A stretch of 64,000 nucleotides of DNA, from assembly GCA_029866965.1 (NCBI GenBank), contig CP123444.1:1405501-1469500 (forward strand). Reading direction: 5' to 3'. Position 1 is the first letter of the stretch, and every line of letters begins with the position of its first letter. The notes beneath the pieces were generated by a model, which searched no databases, was not told where the DNA came from, and worked only from the letters and a program-made list of their open reading frames with translations. Positions 51,687-60,734 of the stretch are shown piece by piece. This DNA is from Flavobacteriaceae bacterium YJPT1-3. GTDB lineage: Bacteria > Bacteroidota > Bacteroidia > Flavobacteriales > Flavobacteriaceae. A program made the translations under genes and the position numbers.

Positions 51687-53087
51687 ATGGAACGATATCT
51701 TGTAGAAATCATCCTCTTCCAGTCTGTTTTCCTCAGCATCTATGGTTTGTTCTTGCGCAAAGAGACCCACTTTACGGCCAATCGAGTTTATTTGTTACTG
51801 ACCCCGGTGCTGGCTCTCGTTTTACCGTTGATCAAGATCCCGCAATTACAAACGGCCTTGCCCCCAACACTTACCCAGTGGGTCTATGAATTACCCACGG
51901 TGTTTATTGGGGAGTCTCAAGAAGTCGTTCAGGAGTCCCTGGCACCGGTCACCATTGAGGCAGGCTCTTCGTTCCCCTGGCTTTACCTCTATCTCTTAGG
52001 GGCGCTCGTCGGATTGGGAATCCTGGCGTTTAAATGGAGAAAACTGAATCAATTTAAAGCCGGAAAATCCCTAAGCATTGACGATCACATTACCTTGATC
52101 GAATTGCCGGAGAGTACCGAAGCCTTTACCTTTCTCAACACCATTTTTTTGGGTTCAGCCATTGATCCGCTTTCGCGAAAGCAAATTCTCATCCACGAAA
52201 AAGTACATGTCAAACACAAGCACAGTTGGGATCTTCTCTATTTCGAGCTGCTCCGCATTGTGTTCTGGTTCAATCCGCTGGTCTATCTCTATCAAGGTGA
52301 GCTTCGTGCTTTGCATGAATACATCGCCGACGCCCAGGCCGCCAAACAAACCGAACCAAAATCCTATTACCAAGGGTTGCTAAGCCAGGTATTTGGTACC
52401 CAGCAGCTCTCATTCATCAATACCTTTTATCACTATTCATTAATCAAAAAACGAATTCTTATGTTATCCAAACCACAATCCAGAAAACAAAGCTTATTGA
52501 AGTATCTGCTACTCATTCCCATTCTTGCTGGGATGCTCTTCTATGTTTCCTGTACCAGTCAGGATTTAAACACTGAGCAAGGTTCAGTAGATCAAAAAAT
52601 AGCCGAATTACAACTCGCTATAGAAGAGCAGGGCGAATTGACTGCTGAACAGCGCAGTCGTCTTAGTCAGACCATCGGCGGTTCAGGCGACAACACATTC
52701 ATTCATGAAGAGCAGCGTAAGGAGTTAGAAGAAATCCCCTTTGCAGTTATTGATGAAATTCCGGTCTATCCCGGTTGTGAAGGCCTCGACAATCAGGCAG
52801 CCAAGAAGTGCATGAGTCAAAAAATATCATCCCTTGTCGGTACAAATTTTGACACTTCCGTGGGTAAAGATCGCGACATGAAAGGGACCAATCGAGTCTA
52901 TGTGCGTTTCAAAATCGATAAGAACGGGCAAGTCACCGATATCCAGTCCAGAGCTGAATATCCAGAGCTGGAACAAGAAGCAGAGCGCGTCATCAAAATG
53001 ATCCCTGCCATGAAACCCGGGAAACAAAAAGGGAAGACGGTCTCCGTTTTATATTCCTTACCTATTATTTTTAAAATAGACGAATAG
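51687..53087 (+). CDS. M56 family (BlaR1-type) membrane metallopeptidase with TonB_C domain
   Basis: 466 residues. Helices at the N-terminus and about 95-110; the zinc site HEKVH (about 169-173) and the following FWFNPLVYLY helix are the M56 signature. A helix at about 272-288 (YLLLIPILAGMLFYVS) leads to a periplasmic region. The C-terminus, about 355-466 (PVYPGCEGLDNQAAKKC ... VRFKIDKNGQVTDIQ ... PAMKPGKQKGKTVSV), is a TonB C-terminal-like domain. It probably senses an envelope signal and cleaves BlaI. The palindrome GCTTTCGCGAAAGC at 52169-52182 encodes LSRK just before the zinc site. Confidence 0.9.
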   Translation: MERYLVEIILFQSVFLSIYGLFLRKETHFTANRVYLLLTPVLALVLPLIKIPQLQTALPPTLTQWVYELPTVFIGESQEVVQESLAPVTIEAGSSFPWLYLYLLGALVGLGILAFKWRKLNQFKAGKSLSIDDHITLIELPESTEAFTFLNTIFLGSAIDPLSRKQILIHEKVHVKHKHSWDLLYFELLRIVFWFNPLVYLYQGELRALHEYIADAQAAKQTEPKSYYQGLLSQVFGTQQLSFINTFYHYSLIKKRILMLSKPQSRKQSLLKYLLLIPILAGMLFYVSCTSQDLNTEQGSVDQKIAELQLAIEEQGELTAEQRSRLSQTIGGSGDNTFIHEEQRKELEEIPFAVIDEIPVYPGCEGLDNQAAKKCMSQKISSLVGTNFDTSVGKDRDMKGTNRVYVRFKIDKNGQVTDIQSRAEYPELEQEAERVIKMIPAMKPGKQKGKTVSVLYSLPIIFKIDE

Positions 53088-53090
53088 CCC

Positions 53091-54269
53091 GTGCAGAAAC
53101 TGCTTTGCTTGATTTTAGCATGGATTACCTATACAGCTGGAGCTCAAACTCCGGCTGTTGCTGTAGCCGATAGTCTCTATCAAATAGGCGATTACTCCCG
53201 GGCCATCCAGCTTTTGAATAGCCTGCCTCCAAAGAACCCAACCTTACTGAGTCGGTTGGCCAGGGCGTATCAGTCACAGGGAAATGATGTACAGGCCATG
53301 GAGCACTACAGGCGAGCCATCGCCCTGGATTCCAGTCTGATCGTTTCCAGAGATGCTTTGGGTAAACTCCTAATCAGCAATGCGCAGTTTCAGGAAGCCG
53401 CTACCCTATACGAATCCCTGCTGGACGCCTATCCTAAAAACGCGCAATTTCATTACCAAAGAGCTCGGGCCTATCAATACCTGGCCACCCGCGATACGGT
53501 TCAGCCCCTGATTTACGATCAATGGGCGATTGACGCTTTCTCGAAAGCAGTAGCGCTAGACAGCAGTCATTTTAAAGCGATGTACGAGTTGGGGAAAATT
53601 GAGCTCAAAGCACGCAACTATCCCATGGTCGAGCAGCTGGGTAAAAAAGTACTGGCTCAGGCTCCTGATCATATCGAAATGCTCGGATTGATGGGACAGA
53701 ACTATTCGGCGCGACAATTCTATCGGGACGCTATTCCTTATTACGAGCGCCTTTTGGACTTGGGGCAGCGCTCCCAGTTCCTGCACGAGAAATTGGGCAT
53801 GGCGTACTACCAAACACGCTTTTATGAATTGGCCGTAGAGCAATATCTAGCCGCTCTGGCGTATGCGCCGCAAGACGATCAGCTGCATCTGATCCTGGCT
53901 AAATTGTACGGGCATCTCAGCAATTTGGAGCGGGCTGAATACCACGCTAAACAGGCTCTCTTCTATAAGGATTTGCCCTTAGATGAAGAATATTTCACTT
54001 TAGGGAACACCTATAAACTGCAAAAGAAATTCGGATCGGCTATCGCCCAATTTCAAAAGGCGCTGGAAGAAAATCCAGACCATGAAAAAGCCTTTTATGC
54101 CTTAGCCGTAAGCGCTGATAATTACTACAAGGATCGAAAAGCGGTGATTGCTTTGTACGAGAACTATTTGGAGAAATACGGCGATCGAAACCCCTACCTA
54201 AAGCAATTGACCGAGGAACGTGTTACAATGCTTCGCGAAGAAGTCTTTATGGCCGCAGACAAGCAATAA
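53091..54269 (+). CDS. TPR repeat protein, secreted
   Basis: 392 residues from a GTG start three bases after the M56 gene. Signal peptide (LLCLILAWITYTAGAQ), then about nine tetratricopeptide repeats (ALDSSLIVSRDALGKLLISNAQFQEAATLYESLL; AFSKAVALDSSHFKAMYELGKIELKARNY; AIAQFQKALEENPDHEKAFYALA). A periplasmic scaffold, probably part of the BlaI-controlled operon. Confidence 0.85.
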   Translation: MQKLLCLILAWITYTAGAQTPAVAVADSLYQIGDYSRAIQLLNSLPPKNPTLLSRLARAYQSQGNDVQAMEHYRRAIALDSSLIVSRDALGKLLISNAQFQEAATLYESLLDAYPKNAQFHYQRARAYQYLATRDTVQPLIYDQWAIDAFSKAVALDSSHFKAMYELGKIELKARNYPMVEQLGKKVLAQAPDHIEMLGLMGQNYSARQFYRDAIPYYERLLDLGQRSQFLHEKLGMAYYQTRFYELAVEQYLAALAYAPQDDQLHLILAKLYGHLSNLERAEYHAKQALFYKDLPLDEEYFTLGNTYKLQKKFGSAIAQFQKALEENPDHEKAFYALAVSADNYYKDRKAVIALYENYLEKYGDRNPYLKQLTEERVTMLREEVFMAADKQ

Positions 54270-54296
54270 TTGCCATGAAAATTTGTAATTTCCGCT

Positions 54297-54788
54297 ATGT
54301 TTTTACGGGTCCGTCGATTCTCTTTTCTTTCTGCGTGCTGCCTGGGTCTTCTGGCTTGTACCGGATATGAGACCAAAAAGGTGCCCGCATCATCCATTCT
54401 GGAGGAAGAGTTGAAACAGTTGGATCTGAAGGAAGTGGATACCTATCCTGCCTTTACCAGCTGCGACAGCACGGAGGGACGGCAAGCGACCAAAGCCTGT
54501 TTTGAACAGATCATCACCGCCAACTTTTATGACTATCTGGGGTCAAAGACCCTGGTCGTTCCGGAATCGATTCGGGATACGGTCTGGGTGCGCCTGGCCA
54601 TCGATCAACAAGGAACTCCAGCCTTTCTGACCATGCGTGCCGAACAAAGAACGACCATGTACTTCCCGGAATTGGAGGGTTGGCTGAAAGCGAGTCTGGA
54701 TTCGTTGCCACAGGTACATCCGGCTACCAAACGCGGTATTCCGGTGACGGCCACCTTTAGAGTGCCTATCATTCTTCAGGCAGACTGA
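54297..54788 (+). CDS. Lipoprotein with TonB_C-like domain
   Basis: 163 residues. Signal and lipobox FLSACCLGLLACTG (Cys near 21). The rest parallels the end of the M56 protein: DTYPAFTSCDSTEGRQATKACFEQII against PVYPGCEGLDNQAAKKCMSQKI, and VRLAIDQQGTPAFLTMRAEQ against VRFKIDKNGQVTDIQSRAE. It therefore seems to share a fold and perhaps a partner with BlaR1. Last gene of the blaI unit. Confidence 0.75.
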   Translation: MFLRVRRFSFLSACCLGLLACTGYETKKVPASSILEEELKQLDLKEVDTYPAFTSCDSTEGRQATKACFEQIITANFYDYLGSKTLVVPESIRDTVWVRLAIDQQGTPAFLTMRAEQRTTMYFPELEGWLKASLDSLPQVHPATKRGIPVTATFRVPIILQAD

Positions 54789-54789
54789 A

Positions 54790-55677
54790 TTAGAGGATCC
54801 ATTTATACCCCAAACTGAAATCAAGCGGAAACTCGCCATTATCGTCCAGAGCGATCGCAAAGGCATCGTGATAGTTCAGCATCAGAAATCCCTGTCCCAG
54901 TTTAATATCAGCACCTAAACCAAAAATGACGGGTGCCTGCAGGGTGCCTCCGGAGCGTTCTACGGGGAGTTCCGGGCAGGGTTCGGTAACGCATTGTACC
55001 GGGCGTAAACGCGTTGCTTTAGAATAGGTATAGGTAACCAGTTTGGTGTTCAAGTAGACATCAAAACCGGTCTTATGTACGAACTTAAATCGGTGATTGA
55101 GACCCAGTTGGTAGGCCTGATAATCAAATTCACTGGTGGCCAGGGTCTGCTTGTATTGAAGCACCACAGCATGCCGCTGCAGCAACTGCTCATCCAAGAT
55201 CTCCAAATCAATTCCCAACTGCGGATTTAGGGTGTTTTCGGCATTTTCCGTAAAAATACTGTTGGTCATCCCTCCAAAAACCCCCAGGCGGTATTCCATA
55301 GATGTCGTCTTACTGTTAGTGATATAGTTGGGATCCACTTTACGGTTGTAGGCATTGACGAACTTTCGCAGGCTGACCGGAGTCAAATTAACCTTGTTTA
55401 CCTCCAGATTGGCATCTGCCGTGATGCGTTGCAATTCGTCCCGGTATTCGTTTTGGTAGGTACCATCGACACGGGTGTTCTTCAATTCGTAATACTGCCC
55501 GTCTTTTTCGATAAAATAGACATACTCTCCCTGTATCGTATTCCAGAGCAAAGTAAGAGGTCCGCTGACTTCCGTCTGTAACTCATAGGTTTGTCCATTG
55601 ATCTGATGAGTAGTGGTCTGTGCAAGACCCATAGATCCGCAGCCTAGGATCAGCAAAAGGAGTAAAAATGTACGCAT
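54790..55677 (-). CDS. Outer-membrane beta-barrel-type protein
   Basis: The ATG at 55675-55677 gives a clean signal peptide (MRTFLLLLLILGCGSMGLAQ), so I use it although the frame is open to 55806 inside the glycosyltransferase gene. 295 residues: an N-terminal plug-like part (INGQTYELQTEVSGPLTLLW) and a barrel-like C-terminal half with alternating strands (YRLGVFGGMTNSIF, GFDVYLNTKLVTYTY, FPLDFSLGYKWIL). A -7 box TATATTTG (55705-55698 on the reverse strand) precedes it. Family not recognised. Confidence 0.75.
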   Translation of the reverse strand: MRTFLLLLLILGCGSMGLAQTTTHQINGQTYELQTEVSGPLTLLWNTIQGEYVYFIEKDGQYYELKNTRVDGTYQNEYRDELQRITADANLEVNKVNLTPVSLRKFVNAYNRKVDPNYITNSKTTSMEYRLGVFGGMTNSIFTENAENTLNPQLGIDLEILDEQLLQRHAVVLQYKQTLATSEFDYQAYQLGLNHRFKFVHKTGFDVYLNTKLVTYTYSKATRLRPVQCVTEPCPELPVERSGGTLQAPVIFGLGADIKLGQGFLMLNYHDAFAIALDDNGEFPLDFSLGYKWIL

Positions 55678-55706
55678 AAAAATAATTTGTTGTGATTCAA
55701 ATATAG

Positions 55707-56849
55707 TCATTTGGTAAGGCTTCTGCCTTTCCAGAAAGCGGGAAGCCACAAACTGCTCAGACTTAGGGCCGAAATATAGAAGGGATAGCAAGGGGTCACC
55801 CACCACAAGGAATTAAACACGTCCTTTTGTTTATAGACCTGAGCAGCTAGTAGCACGAAAAAAACATCGCTTCCCAGCTTGAGTATCCAGGCGATCAGTA
55901 CCGAGGGTGTCAAGGCAGTAGCAAAGAGCAATACTAGCGTCATCAGGGCCAACAGTAGATTGGACAGTACCAGAAAACCGGTGAGGAATCGGCTGGATCG
56001 ATGGGTGTATGCCGGGGCTTTTGTTCCCCATCGAATCCGTTGTTGCAGTAAGGCCTTCCAGGAAGTATTGGCTGGGGTGCTTACGGTAGCCGTCGGAACG
56101 GTAACATAAGCCACTTGAGCAGGGTTTTTATCCATCATTTTATGCAAGAGGAAAACATCATCCCCACTGGCGATATGGGCATTTCCTGCATAGCCGTTGA
56201 TCGTATGAAATTCCGCTTTCGCGAAAGCGAGATTCGCCCCACTGCAGCCCAGAGGGATCCCCAGGCCATGAGCTCCCAGCGAGCAAGCCTGCTGCGCCAG
56301 AAAATCGAGGCGATCGAATGCAGCCACCCAAGAACCATCAGCCACCAATCGTACCGGACCGCAAAGCAGCTGAATACCGGGGTTCTGAAAATGAGCATTG
56401 AATGTCTTCAGCCAGGAAGGGAGTACGACGCAATCGGCATCGGTGGTCACGATGAAGGGCATTTGGGCCTGGCTAATGCCGGTGTATAATGCTGCTTTCT
56501 TACCCTCCGAAGCACTGGTTACAAGCTGAATAGACCATTCCGGATGATTCTTCTGGAAAGTGCGGATAAGCGTAGTGGATTGATCCTCACTGTGATCGTC
56601 CACAAAAACCAGTTCAACATGAGTTTGAGGATAGTCTAAAGTGGCCAGCGAAGCCAGCAAAGGGGGTAGTCGGTGCTCCTCATTTCGGAAAGGTATGATG
56701 ATGGAAAAGCGGTGTAAAGCCTCTCCGTTAGCGGATTGAGCTCGGGATTGTTTCTTTTGTTCCTGGTTACAGGACCAGGCCAATCCGAGTATGCAAACCG
56801 CATAAAGCACAAACCAATTGAGGATCAGGGAGGAGATCACGATTTCCAT
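55707..56849 (-). CDS. Glycosyltransferase family 2 membrane protein
   Basis: 380 residues. N-terminal helix, GT-A domain FSIIIPFRNEEHRLPPLLASL, the DxD-like VTTDADCVV, GDDVFLLHKM and QRIRWGTKAPAYTH (the (Q/R)xxRW processive motif), then C-terminal helices. It transfers a sugar at the inner membrane, possibly onto a lipid carrier. It overlaps the upstream flippase-like gene by 13 bases, which indicates joint function. The palindrome GCTTTCGCGAAAGC (56215-56228) encodes FAFAKA. Confidence 0.88.
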   Translation of the reverse strand: MEIVISSLILNWFVLYAVCILGLAWSCNQEQKKQSRAQSANGEALHRFSIIIPFRNEEHRLPPLLASLATLDYPQTHVELVFVDDHSEDQSTTLIRTFQKNHPEWSIQLVTSASEGKKAALYTGISQAQMPFIVTTDADCVVLPSWLKTFNAHFQNPGIQLLCGPVRLVADGSWVAAFDRLDFLAQQACSLGAHGLGIPLGCSGANLAFAKAEFHTINGYAGNAHIASGDDVFLLHKMMDKNPAQVAYVTVPTATVSTPANTSWKALLQQRIRWGTKAPAYTHRSSRFLTGFLVLSNLLLALMTLVLLFATALTPSVLIAWILKLGSDVFFVLLAAQVYKQKDVFNSLWWVTPCYPFYISALSLSSLWLPAFWKGRSLTK

Positions 56850-57778
56850 GCTGAGGTCGCCATTTTATAGGCCAAGGTGTTACGCCTTGGAGGGATATGC
56901 CATTTCAAGAGACCTCCAACAAGGGAGGGAACAAGAGTATTGGAAAGCCAGGCGATAAATACAGCCAGGAGTACGGATTCTGGCGGAGCGCCTAAAGTGG
57001 TCAATAGCACGAGGGCAGTTCCGCCGCGTAGGGCCACGTCAAAGATTTGTAAAAAAGGCACTAGCGAACTGAGTAAATACATCAGATAGACGCTGCCCAA
57101 AAGCTGTTGAAAGGAGAGCTGCAGGCCAAAGAAAAGCAGCAAGAGTATAAATTGAGTGGAGAATAAAAGGTAGCGGACTGAGGCGAGCGCTAGTATCCTC
57201 CAGTGATTACCAGAGCTTTGAAAAGGTTTTTTGCTAGCGATATAGATGAAAACGCACAGGAGAACAACACCCGCAAGGAGACCTTTGCTGAGAAAAGGGA
57301 GGGAAGCACTTGAGATCAAAAGCAACAGAGCGCCCAACAATCCGAAAACAAAAGTGACGAAGGCTTGAATGGCATTGCCCAGCAGCGTTTGTTTAAGCAC
57401 TTGTTTTCGTTGGGCGGACTGAAAAAACAAGGCTTTAGCTCCATACTCTCCTATTTTCATAGGAGTGAGTAAAGCTACGGCCTGAGCCTGAAGACTCTGC
57501 CTAAGCGCCTGATGCCAACTCAGCGGAAGGATGGGTCTGGCAAGCAGTTGCCATTTTTTGGCCTCCAGCATCCATTGCAGGAGGCTAGGCAACAGGCATA
57601 GGACCATCAAGCTCCAACTTTCCAGATGGGAGTAGGTTCCAAAGAGTCCAGTCAATCGGGTAAGACTGGCACTTCCCGTACTGATACTTTGGTACCCATA
57701 GAGACCAATACCAATTAGCAGGAGCAGTTGCCCAACAACGATCAGATATTGCTTAGTTTTGTGGGGAGTCATAGGCAA
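56837..57778 (-). CDS. Flippase-like/LPG synthase transmembrane-domain protein
   Basis: 313 residues, about eight hydrophobic segments. ALRQSLQAQAVALLTPMKIGEYGAKALFF and LSSLVPFLQIFDVALRGGTALVLL follow the AglD/MprF N-terminal (UPF0104) pattern. The MprF catalytic domain is absent. In this gene pair it may move a glycolipid made by the adjacent glycosyltransferase; this is inference. Divergent from ruvC with the start regions close together. Confidence 0.8.
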   Translation of the reverse strand: MPMTPHKTKQYLIVVGQLLLLIGIGLYGYQSISTGSASLTRLTGLFGTYSHLESWSLMVLCLLPSLLQWMLEAKKWQLLARPILPLSWHQALRQSLQAQAVALLTPMKIGEYGAKALFFQSAQRKQVLKQTLLGNAIQAFVTFVFGLLGALLLLISSASLPFLSKGLLAGVVLLCVFIYIASKKPFQSSGNHWRILALASVRYLLFSTQFILLLLFFGLQLSFQQLLGSVYLMYLLSSLVPFLQIFDVALRGGTALVLLTTLGAPPESVLLAVFIAWLSNTLVPSLVGGLLKWHIPPRRNTLAYKMATSAWKS

Positions 57779-57806
57779 AGAAACAAATTCTTCTTATTCC
57801 ACAAAT

Positions 57807-58361
57807 TTGAAAGCAGAGAAAATCATTTTAGGGATCGATCCCGGGACTACCATCATGGGTTTTGGACTCATCAAAGTGGTGGACAAGAAGATGCATTTTC
57901 TTCAGTTGAATGAACTGCAGCTCAAGAAATACGCGGATCCCTACGTCAAACTCAAAGTGATCTTTGAGCGAACGATTGAACTCATTGACACTTTCCATCC
58001 GGATGAAATTGCCATTGAAGCGCCTTTTTTTGGAAAGAACGTGCAATCCATGCTTAAATTAGGCCGTGCTCAGGGAGTGGCCATGGCCGCCGGTTTGAGT
58101 CGGCAGATCCCCATCACCGAATACCTGCCCAAAAAGATCAAAATGGCGATCACCGGCAATGGCAATGCCAGTAAAGAACAGGTAGCCAAGATGCTCCAAA
58201 GCATGCTCCAGCTCAAAGAACTCCCCAAAAATTTAGACAGTACCGATGGCCTTGCGGCGGCGGTCTGTCATTTTTACAATTCTGGAAAGGTGGAGGTAGG
58301 CAAAAACTATACAGGCTGGGCGGCTTTTGTCAATCAGAATGAAGGACGTGTCAAAAAATAA
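57807..58361 (+). CDS. ruvC: Holliday junction resolvase RuvC
   Basis: 184 residues from a TTG at 57807; a TTG at 57759 would extend it but would overlap the divergent gene. Catalytic acids: Asp11 (GIDPGTT), Glu71 (IEAPFF), and Asp144/Asp147 (DSTDGLAAAVCHF). It cuts Holliday junctions with RuvAB during recombination. hemW starts eight bases downstream. Confidence 0.93.
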   Translation: MKAEKIILGIDPGTTIMGFGLIKVVDKKMHFLQLNELQLKKYADPYVKLKVIFERTIELIDTFHPDEIAIEAPFFGKNVQSMLKLGRAQGVAMAAGLSRQIPITEYLPKKIKMAITGNGNASKEQVAKMLQSMLQLKELPKNLDSTDGLAAAVCHFYNSGKVEVGKNYTGWAAFVNQNEGRVKK

Positions 58362-58369
58362 GGATACGT

Positions 58370-59509
58370 ATGAGCGGGATCTACATGCATATTCCCTTTT
58401 GTAAGCAGGCTTGTCATTACTGCGATTTTCATTTCAGTACCTCCATGAAAAAGCGACCGGAGATGATCGCGGCGCTTCAAAAGGAACTAGAATTAAGAAA
58501 GGACGAGCAACCGGAAGAGGTACAGACCATCTACTTTGGAGGGGGAACCCCATCGGTTCTGGAAACCCAGGAAATTGAAGACCTGGTACAAACGGTGTAC
58601 GATCATTTTCCGGTAGCTCAGAATCCGGAGATCACCCTGGAGGCCAATCCGGATGACTTGAGTCCGGAAAAATTAGATCAGTTGGCAGCTTCTTCCATCA
58701 ATAGACTGAGTATTGGGGTGCAATCCTTTTTTGATCAGGATTTGAAATTGATGAATCGCGCCCATGATGCCCCAATGGCCCTGCGCAGCCTTCAGCTTTC
58801 GCGAAAGCTTTTTGACAACATCAGTATTGACCTGATCTACGGGATGCCGGCCATGAGCGATGAGCGCTGGCGCGCTAATCTCAAGCAGGCCGTAGACCTG
58901 GACATTCCGCATATTTCTTCTTATGCGCTTACGGTGGAGCCCAACACCGCCTTGCATCGATTTGTACAAAAAGAAGTGGTTATCATGCCTGAAGAAGAGC
59001 TGGTATTGACGCATTTTAATAGTCTACAGGAACTGATGGCGCATTCCGGCTACACCCACTACGAACTTTCCAATTTTGGAAAACCGGGATTTCATTCTAA
59101 AAACAACAGTGCCTACTGGCAGGGGAAATCCTATCTGGGTATAGGCCCATCAGCTCATAGTTTTGACGGAGCACGCCGGAGCTGGAATATCAATAACAAC
59201 ACAAAATACCTCAAGGCCTTAGCGGCAGATACCTTAGCCCGTGAAGTGGAAACATTAACAATGACCGATCGGTATAACGAGTACATCATGACCGGTTTGC
59301 GGACGATCTGGGGCGTAGATCTTGCGCTCATCGAGCAGAAGTTTGGAAAGACCTATCGTGAATATGCATTGCAACAGGCGCATAAGCACCTGGAAGAGCA
59401 CTTAATGTTCTTAGAGAATGACACGCTGTTTGTGAGTAAAAAGGGAAAATTTCTTAGTGATGGCCTGGCGGCCGATCTTTTCCTGATTAACTTAAAAGAT
59501 AAGGCATAG
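58370..59509 (+). CDS. hemW: Radical SAM heme chaperone HemW
   Basis: 379 residues. IPFCKQACHYCDFHF holds the radical SAM cysteines (Cys11, Cys15, Cys18); the fourth Cys typical of HemN-family coproporphyrinogen dehydrogenase is replaced as in HemW. IYFGGGTPSVL, EANPDDLSPEKL and SIGVQSFFDQDLKLMNRAHD follow, and a HemN C-terminal domain ends the protein. HemW binds heme and delivers it to target enzymes; coproporphyrinogen oxidase activity is not expected. Palindrome GCTTTCGCGAAAGC at 58795-58808 (LSRKL). Confidence 0.92.
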   Translation: MSGIYMHIPFCKQACHYCDFHFSTSMKKRPEMIAALQKELELRKDEQPEEVQTIYFGGGTPSVLETQEIEDLVQTVYDHFPVAQNPEITLEANPDDLSPEKLDQLAASSINRLSIGVQSFFDQDLKLMNRAHDAPMALRSLQLSRKLFDNISIDLIYGMPAMSDERWRANLKQAVDLDIPHISSYALTVEPNTALHRFVQKEVVIMPEEELVLTHFNSLQELMAHSGYTHYELSNFGKPGFHSKNNSAYWQGKSYLGIGPSAHSFDGARRSWNINNNTKYLKALAADTLAREVETLTMTDRYNEYIMTGLRTIWGVDLALIEQKFGKTYREYALQQAHKHLEEHLMFLENDTLFVSKKGKFLSDGLAADLFLINLKDKA

Positions 59510-59556
59510 TCCGTTTTCATTTCCTTTTCTTAAATTCATAGTTCAACTGCATTTAT

Positions 59557-60303
59557 TTGAAAACGACGATCAAAATCAAGGAGAAACTCAGGGTTATCGA
59601 TCTGACCAAGCCCCTGGATATTTCTTTGCCCCTAAAGTCCGGTCGGAGTAACCCAATGGCCTGGTATCAAGAGGCGCCCAGTATACAACCGGTTAAGGAG
59701 AAAAAATGGATAGCCAAGGTAACTGAAGGAGCAGCGATCAATTTTAACCGAATCCAGTTTGCACCTCATGCCCACGGCACACATACGGAGTGCGTAGGGC
59801 ACATCACTCCTGAATTTTACAGTGTCAACGACTGTTTGAAACACTACTTTTTTCTGGCAGAGGTGATCACTTTAGTTCCCGAAGATTATATGGGGGATCG
59901 TGTATTTTCTAAAAAGCAATTAGAGCATCGTATGCAGGAAGAATCCCCTGAAGCTTTGGTCATTCGGACACTTCCCAATACCCGTTCCAAAAGGACCAAA
60001 AAGTACGACCACACCAACTGGCCTTATTTTTTGGAAGAGGCCGCTCTATGGCTGAGGGAATGCGGAATAAAGCATTTGCTGGTTGATCTTCCCTCCATAG
60101 ATCGGGAAGAAGATCATGGACAGCTCCTGGCGCACCGGGCTTTTTGGAATTATCCGGAAGCACCGCGCATGGAAAGCACCATCACTGAATTGATCTATGT
60201 CCCTGCACGGGTCAAGGACGGCCTCTACATACTCAATCTCCAGCTTGCCCCTTTTCACAACAATGCAAGCCCTAGTAAACCGGTGCTGTACAGCATCCAA
60301 TAA
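59557..60303 (+). CDS. Cyclase family (kynurenine-formamidase-like) metal hydrolase
   Basis: 248 residues from a TTG start (KTTIKIKEKLRVIDLTKPLDISLPL). HAHGTHTECVGHI is the H-x-G-T-H-x-(D/E) metal site of the cyclase family, and VDLPSIDREEDHGQLLAHRAFW provides the second His pair. Members hydrolyse formylkynurenine or cyclic amides; the substrate here is undetermined. A DUF4260 gene starts eight bases after it. Confidence 0.85.
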   Translation: MKTTIKIKEKLRVIDLTKPLDISLPLKSGRSNPMAWYQEAPSIQPVKEKKWIAKVTEGAAINFNRIQFAPHAHGTHTECVGHITPEFYSVNDCLKHYFFLAEVITLVPEDYMGDRVFSKKQLEHRMQEESPEALVIRTLPNTRSKRTKKYDHTNWPYFLEEAALWLRECGIKHLLVDLPSIDREEDHGQLLAHRAFWNYPEAPRMESTITELIYVPARVKDGLYILNLQLAPFHNNASPSKPVLYSIQ

Positions 60304-60311
60304 ATCGCGCC

Positions 60312-60695
60312 ATGAAGATCATCTTAAAACTAGAAGAGCTCTCCCAATTGGGCCTTGGCATTTATCTATTCTCACTCACCGGATGGTCTTGGTGGTGGTT
60401 CGCAGGTCTTTTTCTACTGCCCGACATCGGCATCTTAGGGTATGCGATCAATGCAGCGGTAGGTGCTCATACCTATAACTTTTTTCACCATAAGGGCCTG
60501 GCTCTTGTCTTATTTCTCATGGGGCGTGTTCTCCTGAATCCGGTACTGGAAATTTGTGGGATCATACTCTTTGCCCATGCTGCTTTTGACCGTGCTTTGG
60601 GCTACGGGCTCAAGTATGAACGTGGTTTTCAATACACCCATCTGGGGCACCTTGAAAAATTAGCGCAGCAAGAGAACGAAACGACAGGAACATAA
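60312..60695 (+). CDS. DUF4260 family membrane protein
   Basis: 127 residues with four hydrophobic stretches. LEELSQLGLGIYLFSLTGWSWWWF, LPDIGILGYAINAAVGAHTYNFFHHKG and AHAAFDRALGYGLKYERGFQYTHLGHL match DUF4260. Function unknown. Confidence 0.85.
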   Translation: MKIILKLEELSQLGLGIYLFSLTGWSWWWFAGLFLLPDIGILGYAINAAVGAHTYNFFHHKGLALVLFLMGRVLLNPVLEICGIILFAHAAFDRALGYGLKYERGFQYTHLGHLEKLAQQENETTGT

Positions 60696-60734
60696 CCGTC
60701 TACGGGTAAATCTGACAATCCCTATCTTTACCGC

